Source: Haloarcula halobia (lineage in GTDB: Archaea; Halobacteriota; Halobacteria; Halobacteriales; Haloarculaceae). From it: a DNA stretch of 64,000 nt. A model generated the notes under the pieces. It searched no databases, was not told the DNA's origin, and saw only the letters and a program-made list of their open reading frames with translations. The translations under genes and the position numbers were made by a program. Below are positions 8,150 to 16,280 of the stretch, one piece after another. The stretch covers positions 310,001-374,000 of the forward strand of contig NZ_CP119787.1 of assembly GCF_029338255.1 (NCBI RefSeq), in the 5' to 3' direction. Position 1 is the first letter of the stretch. Each line of letters begins with the position of its first letter.

Positions 8150-9997
8150 ATGGTACAAGTAATCTGGCTCGTGTTGGCCACGCTGATAACATTCACGGCC
8201 GGATACCTCGGCTACTCGCGGTATCTGGCACGCTTCGTCGAGCTCGACGATAGCAACGAGACACCCGCACACAAGTACGAGGACGGGCAAGAGTACGTGC
8301 CGGCCAAGAAGCCGGTGCTGCTGGGACACCACTACTCCAGCATCGCCGGCGGGGCACCCATCGTGGGCCCCATCACTGCGGGCGTCGTCTGGGGGTGGCT
8401 GCCCGCACTCCTGTGGATCGCCATCGGCAACCCGCTGATGGGGAGCGTCCACGACTTCGTCTCGCTGTCGGGAAGTCTCCGGCACGAGGGGAAGTCCATC
8501 GGCTACATCATCGGCGAGTACGTCGGCGAACGCGGCAAGAAGATGCTCCTGTGGTTCGCGTTCCTGACCATCATCCTGGTGGTGGCGGTGTTCGCGCTGG
8601 TGGTCGCCATCGTCTTCAACGCGTACCCGCAGGCCGCGACGGCCAGCATGGTCTACATCGCGCTCGCGCTGCTGTTCGGGGTGTACCTCTACCAGCTCGA
8701 CCTCCCGTTCATCCCGGGGACGGCCGCGTTCGTCCTCGCGGTGTTCGGGGGGGTCTTCGTCGGCATCGAGTTCCCCATCGCGCTGTTCCCGGCCGCGGAG
8801 GCGGGCACCTACCCCGCCGGCACCATCGTGCTGTTCGGGTCGGGACTCAGCTCGATAATCCCGGCCGCGGGCACGCTCGGGGCGAACACCGCGGGCTGGA
8901 TTCCGGTCATCCTGCTGTACGCGGCTATCGCCTCGGTGCTCCCGGTGTGGACGCTGCTCCAGCCGCGTGACTTCCTCTCGTCGTTCCTGCTGTACGCGGG
9001 GGTCGGGGGCGCGCTGCTGGCGGTCATCGTCGGCACCATCCTGGGCACCTCGGCCGAACCGCTGGTCATCAACCTAGACGCGTACTACGGCTTCATGGGG
9101 ACTGCGGGCCTGCCGCTGTTCCCGCTGCTGTTCGTGACCATCGCCTGCGGGACCATCAGCGGCTTCCACTCGCTGGTCTCCTCGGGCACCACGGCCAAAC
9201 AGCTCAACAAGGAGTCCGACGCCCGGACCATCGGCTACGGGGGCATGCTCGGTGAAGGGTTGCTCGCGACGGTCGCGCTGGGAACCGTCGCCATCGCCGG
9301 CGTCACGGCCGGCGGGGGAATCGGGCGCGCACTCCCGAACTTCGCGTCCGGTGGCTCGGTCATGCTCACCAGCTTCGGCATCCCGACGGCCGTCGGCGCG
9401 CCGTTCATGGCGCTGGTCCTGGTTAGCTTCCTGCTGACCTCGACGGACACGGCGGTGCGGCTCGGGCGCTACATGGCCGAGGAGATCGTCGGCACGCCCG
9501 ACGCGAGTTCGAGCGCCATGCGCTCGGTCCAGGAGATCGGCGTCAACCGCTACTCCAACGCCGTCATCCAGTGTGTCATCGCGTACGCGCTCGTCGCGAG
9601 CGGGTCGTGGGCGAGCCTCTGGCCGCTCTTCGGTGGCGCAAACCAGCTGCTGGCCGCACTGGCGCTGCTGACCGCGACGGTCTGGCTGGCCAACTGGGAT
9701 GACGACAAGCAGCTCATCAGCACGGGCGTCCCGATGGCGCTGATGACGACCATCACCGTCGTCGCCCTGCTGTATCTCGCGCTGTACCAGAACCTCTACC
9801 AGCAGTTCATCCAGGGTGGCTTCGCGGAGAGCGCGGGCCTCGCGGCGCGCATCTCCGTCGGCGTCCAGATCGTCCTGGCGCTGGTACTGGTCGGCCTGGC
9901 GCTGTCGCTGGTCAAGATCGGCTACGACAACATCCAGAACGTCCGCGGCCAACCCGGTGCCGTGGCCGCAGACGGCGGCGAACCGAGCGACGACTGA
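8150..9997 (+). CDS. cstA: Carbon starvation protein CstA (peptide/pyruvate transporter family)
   Basis: A polytopic membrane protein of 615 residues with the CstA hallmarks: VLLGHHYSSIAGGAPIVGP near the N-terminus, then VHDFVSLSGSLRHEGKSIG, and GFHSLVSSGTTAKQL in the middle. In bacteria these proteins import peptides or pyruvate during starvation. About 15 hydrophobic segments are present, with a short polar C-terminus. The ATG at 8150 has a purine-rich GGGGAG just upstream. An AT-rich box (TAATAATTAAG) at about 8102-8112 is a likely promoter. The gene stands alone between arsA and convergent genes. Confidence 0.9.
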   Translation: MVQVIWLVLATLITFTAGYLGYSRYLARFVELDDSNETPAHKYEDGQEYVPAKKPVLLGHHYSSIAGGAPIVGPITAGVVWGWLPALLWIAIGNPLMGSVHDFVSLSGSLRHEGKSIGYIIGEYVGERGKKMLLWFAFLTIILVVAVFALVVAIVFNAYPQAATASMVYIALALLFGVYLYQLDLPFIPGTAAFVLAVFGGVFVGIEFPIALFPAAEAGTYPAGTIVLFGSGLSSIIPAAGTLGANTAGWIPVILLYAAIASVLPVWTLLQPRDFLSSFLLYAGVGGALLAVIVGTILGTSAEPLVINLDAYYGFMGTAGLPLFPLLFVTIACGTISGFHSLVSSGTTAKQLNKESDARTIGYGGMLGEGLLATVALGTVAIAGVTAGGGIGRALPNFASGGSVMLTSFGIPTAVGAPFMALVLVSFLLTSTDTAVRLGRYMAEEIVGTPDASSSAMRSVQEIGVNRYSNAVIQCVIAYALVASGSWASLWPLFGGANQLLAALALLTATVWLANWDDDKQLISTGVPMALMTTITVVALLYLALYQNLYQQFIQGGFAESAGLAARISVGVQIVLALVLVGLALSLVKIGYDNIQNVRGQPGAVAADGGEPSDD

Positions 9998-10022
9998 CTG
10001 CCGCGCCCGAGTCCCGATTTTT

Positions 10023-10430
10023 TTAGTGCGTCACCCCGGCCAGGAGCCGCCGGACCCGGTCCCGGTCGAGCGTCGCCGGCCCGGTGCTCGTTCGCGCGGT
10101 CGTCTCGTTGCCGAGCACGGTCACCGTCGTCGTCGACCGACGCTCGAGCGACTCGACGGCGTACGTCGCCTGGACGTACCCCACGAGGTGGCGCGTCCCC
10201 GCGGTGACCGACCGCCGGGCGTCCATCTCCACGTCGCCGCTGATCGTCGCCCGCACCGTCGTGTTCAGCGTCCGGTTCGTCCGCGAGACGCGTTCGTACC
10301 CGGTCGCAGCGAGTGCCGCGTCCTCGACGGCCGCCGGCGACCCGCTGGCGACGACGCGGTCGGACGCGCCGCCACAGCCGGCGAGCACGAGCGCGCCCGC
10401 GAGGGCGAGGGCGAGGGCGCGCCAGTCCAT
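10023..10430 (-). CDS. Predicted lipoprotein
   Basis: A 135-residue protein with a short hydrophobic signal and a lipobox, LVLAGC, with Cys at residue 19. It should be lipid-anchored on the outer face of the membrane. The mature part contains ALAATGYERVSRTNRTLN and several Asn-x-Thr/Ser sequons. It resembles haloarchaeal lipoproteins of the DUF6517 kind but is shorter, so that assignment is tentative. The start ATG overlaps the stop codon of the gene at 10430-11065 (TGATG), which implies translational coupling. The gene is convergent with cstA. Confidence 0.65.
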   Translation of the reverse strand: MDWRALALALAGALVLAGCGGASDRVVASGSPAAVEDAALAATGYERVSRTNRTLNTTVRATISGDVEMDARRSVTAGTRHLVGYVQATYAVESLERRSTTTVTVLGNETTARTSTGPATLDRDRVRRLLAGVTH

Positions 10431-11065
10431 CAGCCAAGGAGCCGGCGCAACCGTCCCAGCAGCCCGGTCTGTTCCGCCTCGCCGTCGCGCCAGAGTTCGA
10501 ACGCCGCGGCGACGTCGGCCTCGCTGCTAGCCACGCTCGCTTCCCGGTCGGGCGCGACGACGACGAGGTTCACCTCGTAACTGCCGTAGTAGCCGTAGCG
10601 CAGCAGGGTCCGGTCGCGGAACCCGGCGACGAACGAGCGCACCGCCTCCGGTATCGAGGGGACGACGAGGACGAAGGTCAGCTCCGTCTCGCGGTGTTCC
10701 TCGTCGGCCTCGATGTACTCGTCGGCCAGGTCGTGGCCCAGGTCGACCAGCGCCTCGAGGTCGGCCACCGAGACGCCGCGGGCCCGGCGGGCAAAGAGGT
10801 GCTCGTTGGTCCGGTAGTTCGCCCAGTTGAGCGACTGGTGGAGCACCTGCTTTTGACTCTCGATGTGGAGGCGGCCGTACAGGTCAAAGCGCTCGCCCCC
10901 GGCCGTGGAGTCACGCCTGAGGTCGTAGCTGAACTTCAGCCGGTCGGCCACCCGGTCGAGGTACTCGTCGTCCCATTCGGGGACAGGGTCCCCGGCCGCG
11001 TCGACGGCCTCGTCGCCCTCCTCGCGGCCCTCGGCGGCGGGGCCGGCGTCCTCCGACTCGCCCAT
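10430..11065 (-). CDS. Conserved haloarchaeal protein, function unknown
   Basis: A protein of about 211 residues from the ATG at 11065 (MGESEDAG). After an acidic, low-complexity N-terminus (residues 1-30), the body contains LKFSYDLRRD, FDLYGRLHIESQKQVLHQSL and EEHRETELTFVLVVPSI. The fold looks alpha/beta and soluble, with a basic tail (LLGRLRRLLG). A longer frame to 11164 is shadow of the cupin gene. It overlaps the downstream lipoprotein start, and the cupin gene ends four bases upstream, so the three genes form one minus-strand operon. No known family recognised. Confidence 0.6.
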   Translation of the reverse strand: MGESEDAGPAAEGREEGDEAVDAAGDPVPEWDDEYLDRVADRLKFSYDLRRDSTAGGERFDLYGRLHIESQKQVLHQSLNWANYRTNEHLFARRARGVSVADLEALVDLGHDLADEYIEADEEHRETELTFVLVVPSIPEAVRSFVAGFRDRTLLRYGYYGSYEVNLVVVAPDREASVASSEADVAAAFELWRDGEAEQTGLLGRLRRLLG

Positions 11066-11069
11066 CCGC

Positions 11070-11441
11070 TCACCCCCCGTCGTAGGCGTGGGCGTCGTCG
11101 ACGGCCGGCGCTCCGACGACGAACGCCCGGGCCGGGCCGTCCGCGTCCGCGGGGACGAACGCACGCTGGGGGCTCTCGGGCTCGACGGCGAAGGCCTCGT
11201 CGGCGCCCACGCTGTAGGTCCCCTCGGGCGTCTCGACGCTGAGTGTCCCCTCGACGACGTAGAACAGCTCCTCCTGGTCGTCGTGGTAGTGGTAGGCCAG
11301 CGGTACCTGCTCGCCGGGGTCGACCTCGTAGACGTGTGCGCTCAGGTTCTCGAGGCCCGCCGCGGCGCTGACCGGGCGCTGCGTGCTCGGCCGGTCGGAC
11401 GTCGGCTCGAGGTCCTCGACGGCGACGTGATGGTACGCCAT
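11070..11441 (-). CDS. Cupin-domain protein
   Basis: A 123-residue single-domain cupin. Cupin motif 1 is present with the metal ligands in HYHDDQEELFYVVEG (His, His, Glu), followed by the conserved Gly. Motif 2 is weaker, around PESPQRAF. Such small cupins bind a divalent metal and act as isomerases, dioxygenases or sensors; the substrate cannot be told. The gene starts at the ATG at 11441 and is first in a three-gene operon with the hypothetical protein and the lipoprotein downstream. Confidence 0.8.
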   Translation of the reverse strand: MAYHHVAVEDLEPTSDRPSTQRPVSAAAGLENLSAHVYEVDPGEQVPLAYHYHDDQEELFYVVEGTLSVETPEGTYSVGADEAFAVEPESPQRAFVPADADGPARAFVVGAPAVDDAHAYDGG

Positions 11442-11611
11442 GTCCTCTCTCTGGACGCCCGTCTACCTAAAACGTCGGTGTGTGCGGGGGTCGTGGGGGC
11501 TCGATTGCAGCCCCGCCGTCGGGTAGCCCCGCCGGCCCCCGACCCGTCCCCGCGGCAACGCGGTCGGCAGGAACTTTTATTCCATTGAGCCGAGAAATGG
11601 GACTTAGTAGC

Positions 11612-11818
11612 ATGGGCAAAGACACCGAAGCCTGTGGTCGGTGCAGCATGACCACCGTCGTCGACGCAACGGACGGCGGCGAGCGCGAGGACCCGTTCGG
11701 CGACCGCCGCATCGAGGTCGACGACTCGGCGGCCCGACTCGTCTCGCCCGCGGCCTGGCTCTCGGGGCTGAAAGGGCGCGTCGACGACGTCGCGACGCGG
11801 CTCACGTACGGGCGCTAG
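11612..11818 (+). CDS. Small acidic protein with one CxxC motif
   Basis: A 68-residue protein starting at the ATG at 11612 (MGKDTEACGRCSM). A CxxC pair lies at residues 8-11 and a conserved-looking C-terminal helix contains AAWLSGLKGRVDDV. The sequence upstream in the same frame is low-quality. A TATA-like CTTTTATT at about 11573-11580 is a plausible promoter. One CxxC alone could bind metal only as a dimer. It is divergent from the cupin operon. Family not recognised. Confidence 0.55.
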   Translation: MGKDTEACGRCSMTTVVDATDGGEREDPFGDRRIEVDDSAARLVSPAAWLSGLKGRVDDVATRLTYGR

Positions 11819-11899
11819 GTCATAGAGCCGGCACAGAACGAGCGAGCCGTGAGCCCCTGCTGTCGTCACAGCGCCACCGAAGAGCGCCCGCAGTGCACG

Positions 11900-13321
11900 T
11901 CAATCGGTCGAGACTTCCTCGGGATCCGACTGCTCCGCGTCGCCGTCGTCGCCGTCGTCGCCGTCCTCGCCAGCGCCCGGGTCGCGACGGACGACCCGAG
12001 CCTTCATGATGCGGGTGTTCTCGACCTGTTCGACCCGGATCTCGACGCCGTCGTAGGTGATGACCTCCCCTTCCTCGACGAGGCGGCCGGCGCGGTTGAA
12101 GATGAAGCCCGCGATGGTCTCGAACTCCTCGCCCTCCGGGAGTTCCAGGTCCAGAGCCTCGTTGACCTCCTCGATGTTGACCTCGCCTTTGACCATCACG
12201 GTGTCGTCGCCGATGTAGTCGATTGGCTCTTCCTCCTCGCCCTCCAGGATCTCGCCGACGATCTCCTCGGTGAGGTCCTCCATCGTCACCAGGCCCTCGG
12301 TGGTCCCGAACTCGTCGATGACGATGACCATGTGGAGCCGTTCGGCACGCATCTCGGTCAGCAGGTCGTCGACGTTCTTGGATTCGGGGACGTGCAGGGT
12401 CGGTTCGATGAGGTCCTCTAGCACCATGTCCTCGGGGATGGCCTCGCCGTAGTTGAGGTCCCGCACGAGGTCGCGGATGTGGACCACGCCGATGACGTTG
12501 TCCAGGCTCCCCTCGTAGACCGGCACGCGGGCGTGCCCGCTGTGGATGCAGGTCTCCAGGGCCTCCTCGATGGTGTCGTCTTTCGCGACGGCGGTCATGT
12601 CCAGTCGCGGGGTCATCACCTCCTTGGCGATGGTATCGTTGAACCGGAGGGTGCGCTGGAGCATCTCGCGTTCCTCCTCGTCTAAGACGCCCTCTCGCTC
12701 GCCCGTCTCGATGATGTCCTGTATCTCCTCGCGCGTGACATAGGAGGTCTCGATGGCCGAGCGGCCGCCGGTCACCTTGTTGACCAGGCGGGTCAGATAG
12801 TCGAACAGCAGGATGAGCGGGAGCAGGACCTTCTCGGCCAGCTTCAGCGGCTTCGAGATGGTCAGCGCCCACGACTCCGTGTTCTCGACGGCGTAGCTCT
12901 TCGGGGCGCTCTCGCCGAACAGCAGGACGATAGCGGTGATGCCGAAGGTGGCGACGGCGACGGCCTGGCCCTGTGAGAGATAGAGCGCGAGCAGCCCGGT
13001 GGCGATAGACGACATCGCGATGTTGACCAGGTTGTTGCCGACGAGGATGGTCACGAGGAGGCGGTGGGGGTCGGCCTTGAGCTCCTTGAGTATCTGCGCG
13101 CCGGGCACGTTGTCCTCGACCAGCGCCTCTGCGCGGTGGGCCGGCAGCGAGAACATCGCTATCTCGGACGACGAGAAGAACGCAGAGAGGATGATGAGGA
13201 CGACGATGGTGGCGGAGCCGGCGACCAGAATCAGACTCCGGGAGAGGGGCACACCGGCGAACTCGACGGACTGGAGCAGCGCTCCGGACAGCATCGTCAC
13301 CGTGGGTGGGTCCAGGGCCAT
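11900..13321 (-). CDS. CNNM/CorC-family membrane protein with CBS domains
   Basis: A 473-residue protein. The CNNM (DUF21) transmembrane domain spans residues 30-190 with FFSSSEIAMFSL and LFGESAPKSYA. A CBS pair spans about 235-360 (KEVMTPRLDMTAV; HARVPVYEG), and a CorC/HlyC domain follows to about 455 (EGEEFETIAGF). The last 20 residues are an Asp/Glu tail. The family is linked to Mg2+/Co2+ efflux and was formerly mis-named hemolysin. A TTAATC box about 32 bp before the ATG at 13321 supports that start; an in-frame ATG at 13363 lies upstream. The gene is divergent from the glutaredoxin gene. Confidence 0.88.
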   Translation of the reverse strand: MALDPPTVTMLSGALLQSVEFAGVPLSRSLILVAGSATIVVLIILSAFFSSSEIAMFSLPAHRAEALVEDNVPGAQILKELKADPHRLLVTILVGNNLVNIAMSSIATGLLALYLSQGQAVAVATFGITAIVLLFGESAPKSYAVENTESWALTISKPLKLAEKVLLPLILLFDYLTRLVNKVTGGRSAIETSYVTREEIQDIIETGEREGVLDEEEREMLQRTLRFNDTIAKEVMTPRLDMTAVAKDDTIEEALETCIHSGHARVPVYEGSLDNVIGVVHIRDLVRDLNYGEAIPEDMVLEDLIEPTLHVPESKNVDDLLTEMRAERLHMVIVIDEFGTTEGLVTMEDLTEEIVGEILEGEEEEPIDYIGDDTVMVKGEVNIEEVNEALDLELPEGEEFETIAGFIFNRAGRLVEEGEVITYDGVEIRVEQVENTRIMKARVVRRDPGAGEDGDDGDDGDAEQSDPEEVSTD

Positions 13322-13419
13322 CAACGGTCTGAGTTGTAATGCACGCGGATTAAGGCTTGTCATGGCCCGGCAGGTGCCGAAGCCCTTACACGGACCTCGC
13401 ACGTACGCAACTCCGAAGA

Positions 13420-13677
13420 ATGAGCGAGCCAGACATCACGCTGTACCGGTTGCAGGCGTGCCCGTTCTGTGAGCGCGTCGTCCGGCGCCTCGAGGAGTAC
13501 GGCATCGAGTACCGGTCGCGGTTCATCGAACCGATGCACTCCGAGCGCGACGTTGTCAAGCGGCTCACGGGCAAGCGGACGGTCCCGGCCATCGTCGACG
13601 AGTCGACCGGCGTCACGATGAGCGAGAGCGCCAACATCGTCGCGTACCTGGACAGGACCTACGGGGGGGAGACCTGA
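13420..13677 (+). CDS. Glutaredoxin-like thiol protein
   Basis: An 85-residue thioredoxin-fold protein with the active-site CPFC at residues 14-17, the cis-proline motif TVPAIVD, and the C-terminal SANIVAYLDRTYG typical of the glutaredoxin/GST N-terminal domain. Haloarchaea use gamma-glutamylcysteine, so the natural thiol is probably not glutathione. The stop codon overlaps the ATG of the redoxin gene (TGATG at 13675-13679), so the two proteins are made together. The ATG at 13420 is preceded by a weak TTACA box about 30 bp upstream. Confidence 0.85.
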   Translation: MSEPDITLYRLQACPFCERVVRRLEEYGIEYRSRFIEPMHSERDVVKRLTGKRTVPAIVDESTGVTMSESANIVAYLDRTYGGET

Positions 13678-14189
13678 TGGACCTCGAGTTCGACGTCGTG
13701 GACCTGGACGCGGCCGACCACCCCGAGGCGGGCGACCGCGCCCCCGACTTCACGCGCCCGCTGGTCAACGAGGAGTTCTGGGAGGACGTTTCCCTGTCGA
13801 CGCTCTGTGCGGACAGCGACGGCCCCGTCGTGCTGGTCTTCCACGCGATGGACGGCGCGTTCCCGGCGACGTACGTCTGGAACGAGATCCGCGACCGCGG
13901 GTGGCACGCGGACGCCACCGTCGTCGGCCTCTCCATCTCGACGCCCTACGAGCACAAGACGCTGCTCGAGGAGCGGGACATCGAGGGACAGTACCGCCTG
14001 TACTCGGACCCCGCCAACGGCGTCGCCGAGGCCTACGGCATCGACATGGACCTAGACGGGATGACCGGCCTCGCCGAGCCGCGTCCGGCGGTGTTCGTCC
14101 TCGACGGGGACCGGACCGTCGAGTACGCGTGGGTCAGCGAGCAGTGGCCGGACTTCCCCGACTACGACGCCGTCGAAGCACAGCTGTGA
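13677..14189 (+). CDS. Peroxiredoxin-like (AhpC/TSA) protein lacking the usual catalytic cysteine
   Basis: A 170-residue redoxin-fold protein: GDRAPDFTRP near the start, VVLVFHAMDGAFPATYVW in the active-site region, and a C-terminal sheet with PAVFVLDGDRTVEYAW. In true peroxiredoxins the segment after the third strand carries T-x-x-C; here it reads FPATYV, with no cysteine. The only Cys is in the preceding loop (LCADS). It may be non-enzymatic or use another thiol. It is coupled to the glutaredoxin upstream (TGATG) and to Sua5 downstream (GTGA). Confidence 0.75.
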   Translation: MDLEFDVVDLDAADHPEAGDRAPDFTRPLVNEEFWEDVSLSTLCADSDGPVVLVFHAMDGAFPATYVWNEIRDRGWHADATVVGLSISTPYEHKTLLEERDIEGQYRLYSDPANGVAEAYGIDMDLDGMTGLAEPRPAVFVLDGDRTVEYAWVSEQWPDFPDYDAVEAQL

Positions 14190-14779
14190 CCGGGGACGAC
14201 GTGGCGGCGGCCGCCGAGGCGATTCGCCGGGGCGAGCTCGTCGTCTACCCGACCGAGACGGTCTACGGCCTGGGCGCCGACGCCACCGACCCCGCGGCTA
14301 TCCAGCGGGTCTACGAGGCCAAGGGACGGGACCGGGACGACCCCGTCTCGCTCGCGGTGCCCGACGTGGAGACGGCACTGGCCTACACCCGCCCGACCGA
14401 GCGCGAACAGCGGTTCATGCGCGAGTTCCTGCCCGGGCCGGTGACGGTCGTCGTCGAGCGCCGGGCGTCGGTCCCGGACGAACTGACCGCCGGGCGCGAT
14501 CGGGTGGGCGTCCGCGTCCCCGACCAGCCGGTGGCACACGAACTGCTCCGGGCGGTGGCGCCACTGACCGCGACGAGCGCGAACGTCTCGGGGTCGCCCA
14601 GCGCCCGGTCGGTCGACGAGCTGGACGCTATCCGCGACCGCGTCGCGGTCGTCCTGGACGGCGGGGAGACCGGCGGGACCGGGTCGACGGTGGTCGACGT
14701 CGAGGCCGGGACCGTCCATCGCCGGGGGGCCCGGGCCGACGCCGTCGAGCAGTGGCTCGCCGATACAGCGGAGCGCTGA
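14186..14779 (+). CDS. Sua5/YrdC-family threonylcarbamoyl-AMP synthase
   Basis: A protein of 197 residues that makes threonylcarbamoyl-AMP, the substrate for the t6A modification of ANN-decoding tRNAs. Motifs seen are VYPTETVYGLGADATDP, KGRDRDDPVSLAV and PLTATSANVSG, matching YrdC. There is no separate C-terminal Sua5 domain, so this is the short form. The start is GTG at 14186, overlapping the stop of the redoxin gene; the longer upstream frame is shadow. The next step of the pathway, Kae1-Bud32, is encoded at 60.2 kb in this window. Confidence 0.88.
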   Translation: MTGDDVAAAAEAIRRGELVVYPTETVYGLGADATDPAAIQRVYEAKGRDRDDPVSLAVPDVETALAYTRPTEREQRFMREFLPGPVTVVVERRASVPDELTAGRDRVGVRVPDQPVAHELLRAVAPLTATSANVSGSPSARSVDELDAIRDRVAVVLDGGETGGTGSTVVDVEAGTVHRRGARADAVEQWLADTAER

Positions 14780-14812
14780 CGCGTCGAGACGGGGGGCCGG
14801 CCCACGTCCCGT

Positions 14813-15475
14813 TCACAGTATCGAGCGCAGCGACCGGGTCCGCACCCCGCAGTCCTCGCGGTAGTCACAGGGGGAACACTTCGCGTCGTTGGCGACCCGG
14901 GCCGGCGGGCCGTCGACGCTGTCCGCGGTCCGGACGGCACGGCGGTACCGCCCCGTCCGGCGGGCCGAGAGGTCGATGCGCCGTATCGTGCCGTAGGCCG
15001 GGTACTCGGCGTAGGCCCGCTCGACCGCACCGCCGTGTTCCCAGGCCAGGGCCTTCGCGGCCGCGACCAGACGGACGCTCTGGGGCTCCCAGACCCCCTG
15101 GTCGGGCGGCGCGCCGGCGAACGCCAGCGACGGCCGCGGGCCGTCTTCGGGGGGCGCGAGCACCTTGTGTGCGACGCCGCGGGCGTCCTTCCCCGAGAGG
15201 AAGACGTCGCGGCCGGCCGGGTCGACGAGACGGTCCCAGTGGTCGAGGCGGCCGCGTGCGGCCCGGACCCGTTCGCGGAAGGTATCGGGGGCGACCTCGA
15301 TGGGGGCTGCCAGCAGCGCCGCGTCGTCGGAAAGCAGGCGCTCGTAGTCGAAGGCGAGGTCGCGCACCTGGCCCACCTCGTCGGGGACGTCCGGCGGCCC
15401 GTCACGCCGACGGTAGTAGAGTTTCCGCGGGCAGTAGGCGGCCGTCTCCAGGTCCCGGAAGGTGTGTGGCGGCAT
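14813..15475 (-). CDS. Stand-alone Cas4-like (PD-(D/E)XK) Fe-S protein
   Basis: A 220-residue protein with the four-cysteine layout of Cas4-type nucleases: AAYCPRKLYYRR at residues 11-22, and CSPCDYREDC near the C-terminus, which together would hold an Fe-S cluster. A middle segment DARGVAHKV could hold one acidic catalytic residue. The place where the E-x-K strand is expected reads PSLAFAGAPP, with no Lys, so catalysis is doubtful. There is no CRISPR array or other cas gene nearby. A role in DNA repair or a structural role is possible. The ATG at 15475 starts at the conserved region. Confidence 0.65.
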   Translation of the reverse strand: MPPHTFRDLETAAYCPRKLYYRRRDGPPDVPDEVGQVRDLAFDYERLLSDDAALLAAPIEVAPDTFRERVRAARGRLDHWDRLVDPAGRDVFLSGKDARGVAHKVLAPPEDGPRPSLAFAGAPPDQGVWEPQSVRLVAAAKALAWEHGGAVERAYAEYPAYGTIRRIDLSARRTGRYRRAVRTADSVDGPPARVANDAKCSPCDYREDCGVRTRSLRSIL

Positions 15476-15517
15476 GGGAACGGGTGGGCCCGTCCTGGGT
15501 CAAAAACGTTCGCCGGC

Positions 15518-16135
15518 TCACATCGAGACGTCGGCGTCGGAGTCCAGCGAGTCGATGTCCTCGGTGGCCTCCTCGAGGCCGTCGTCGCGGACGGCCGCGG
15601 TGTGCTGTGTCGCGAGGCCGGCGTCGGTCAGCACGTCCTCGAACTCGCTCTGGAAGCGGTGGCTGACGCGGCGCGCGGCCGTCTGTGCCTCGACGACCCG
15701 GCGGTAGCGGGCCACCGTCGCCTCGTCTGCGTCGAACGCGTCGGCCAGGTCGGCGTCGTCGGCGCCCTCGCCGACCCGGCGGCGGAACTGCGCGACGTCG
15801 AAGGGGGCGTCGTCGTCCGTCTCGCGGACGAGGTGGAGGTCGAGTCGGGCCTCGCGAACCGCCGCGGCCGAGACCCCGAGGTCGGCCGCGATGGCCGCGT
15901 CCGCCCGGCCCTCGTAGACGGCTCTGACGAGCGCCACGAGCGACTCGTCGTCGAGGTCCGTGTGGAACTCGTAGCGGTCGCGCATCCGGGCGACGACGTC
16001 CCCGAGGCGCTCGTCGACGGTCGCTTCGTCGACGTCGGTCAGCGACCCGCGACCCGCGTCCTGTGATTCCGTGACCGAGTCCTCGCCGGCGACGTCGATG
16101 AAGAGGTCACGGAGTGATTCGGTCTTCTCGTCCAT
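15518..16135 (-). CDS. Conditioned medium-induced protein 4 (Cmi4)-like protein
   Basis: A 205-residue acidic protein beginning MDEKTESLRDLFIDVAGEDS. The start and the overall pattern match, from memory, the haloarchaeal Cmi4 proteins first described as induced by conditioned medium. Two HTH-like repeats can be read: DAAIAADLGVSAAAVREARL and ADLADAFDADEATVARYRR. A regulatory, DNA-binding role is therefore plausible. The C-terminal 60 residues are acidic. It is divergent from the Fe-S oxidoreductase gene, with 145 bp between them. Confidence 0.65.
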   Translation of the reverse strand: MDEKTESLRDLFIDVAGEDSVTESQDAGRGSLTDVDEATVDERLGDVVARMRDRYEFHTDLDDESLVALVRAVYEGRADAAIAADLGVSAAAVREARLDLHLVRETDDDAPFDVAQFRRRVGEGADDADLADAFDADEATVARYRRVVEAQTAARRVSHRFQSEFEDVLTDAGLATQHTAAVRDDGLEEATEDIDSLDSDADVSM

Positions 16136-16280
16136 CGGACCGGAGAGAACCGGGTCCGCACGTATATAGTTGTCGGCTATCCGACGTTATCTCTGGTAAA
16201 CTCTCAACGGACGCAAAATTCCCGCCGGACGGCGCGGGACCGTGGCAAGGTTTAAGCCCGAGCCTCTCGCGTGAGAATAC

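Noticed and set aside
14813-15475. Cas4-like protein as part of a CRISPR-Cas locus
   Set aside because: No direct-repeat array and no other cas gene were seen anywhere in the window.
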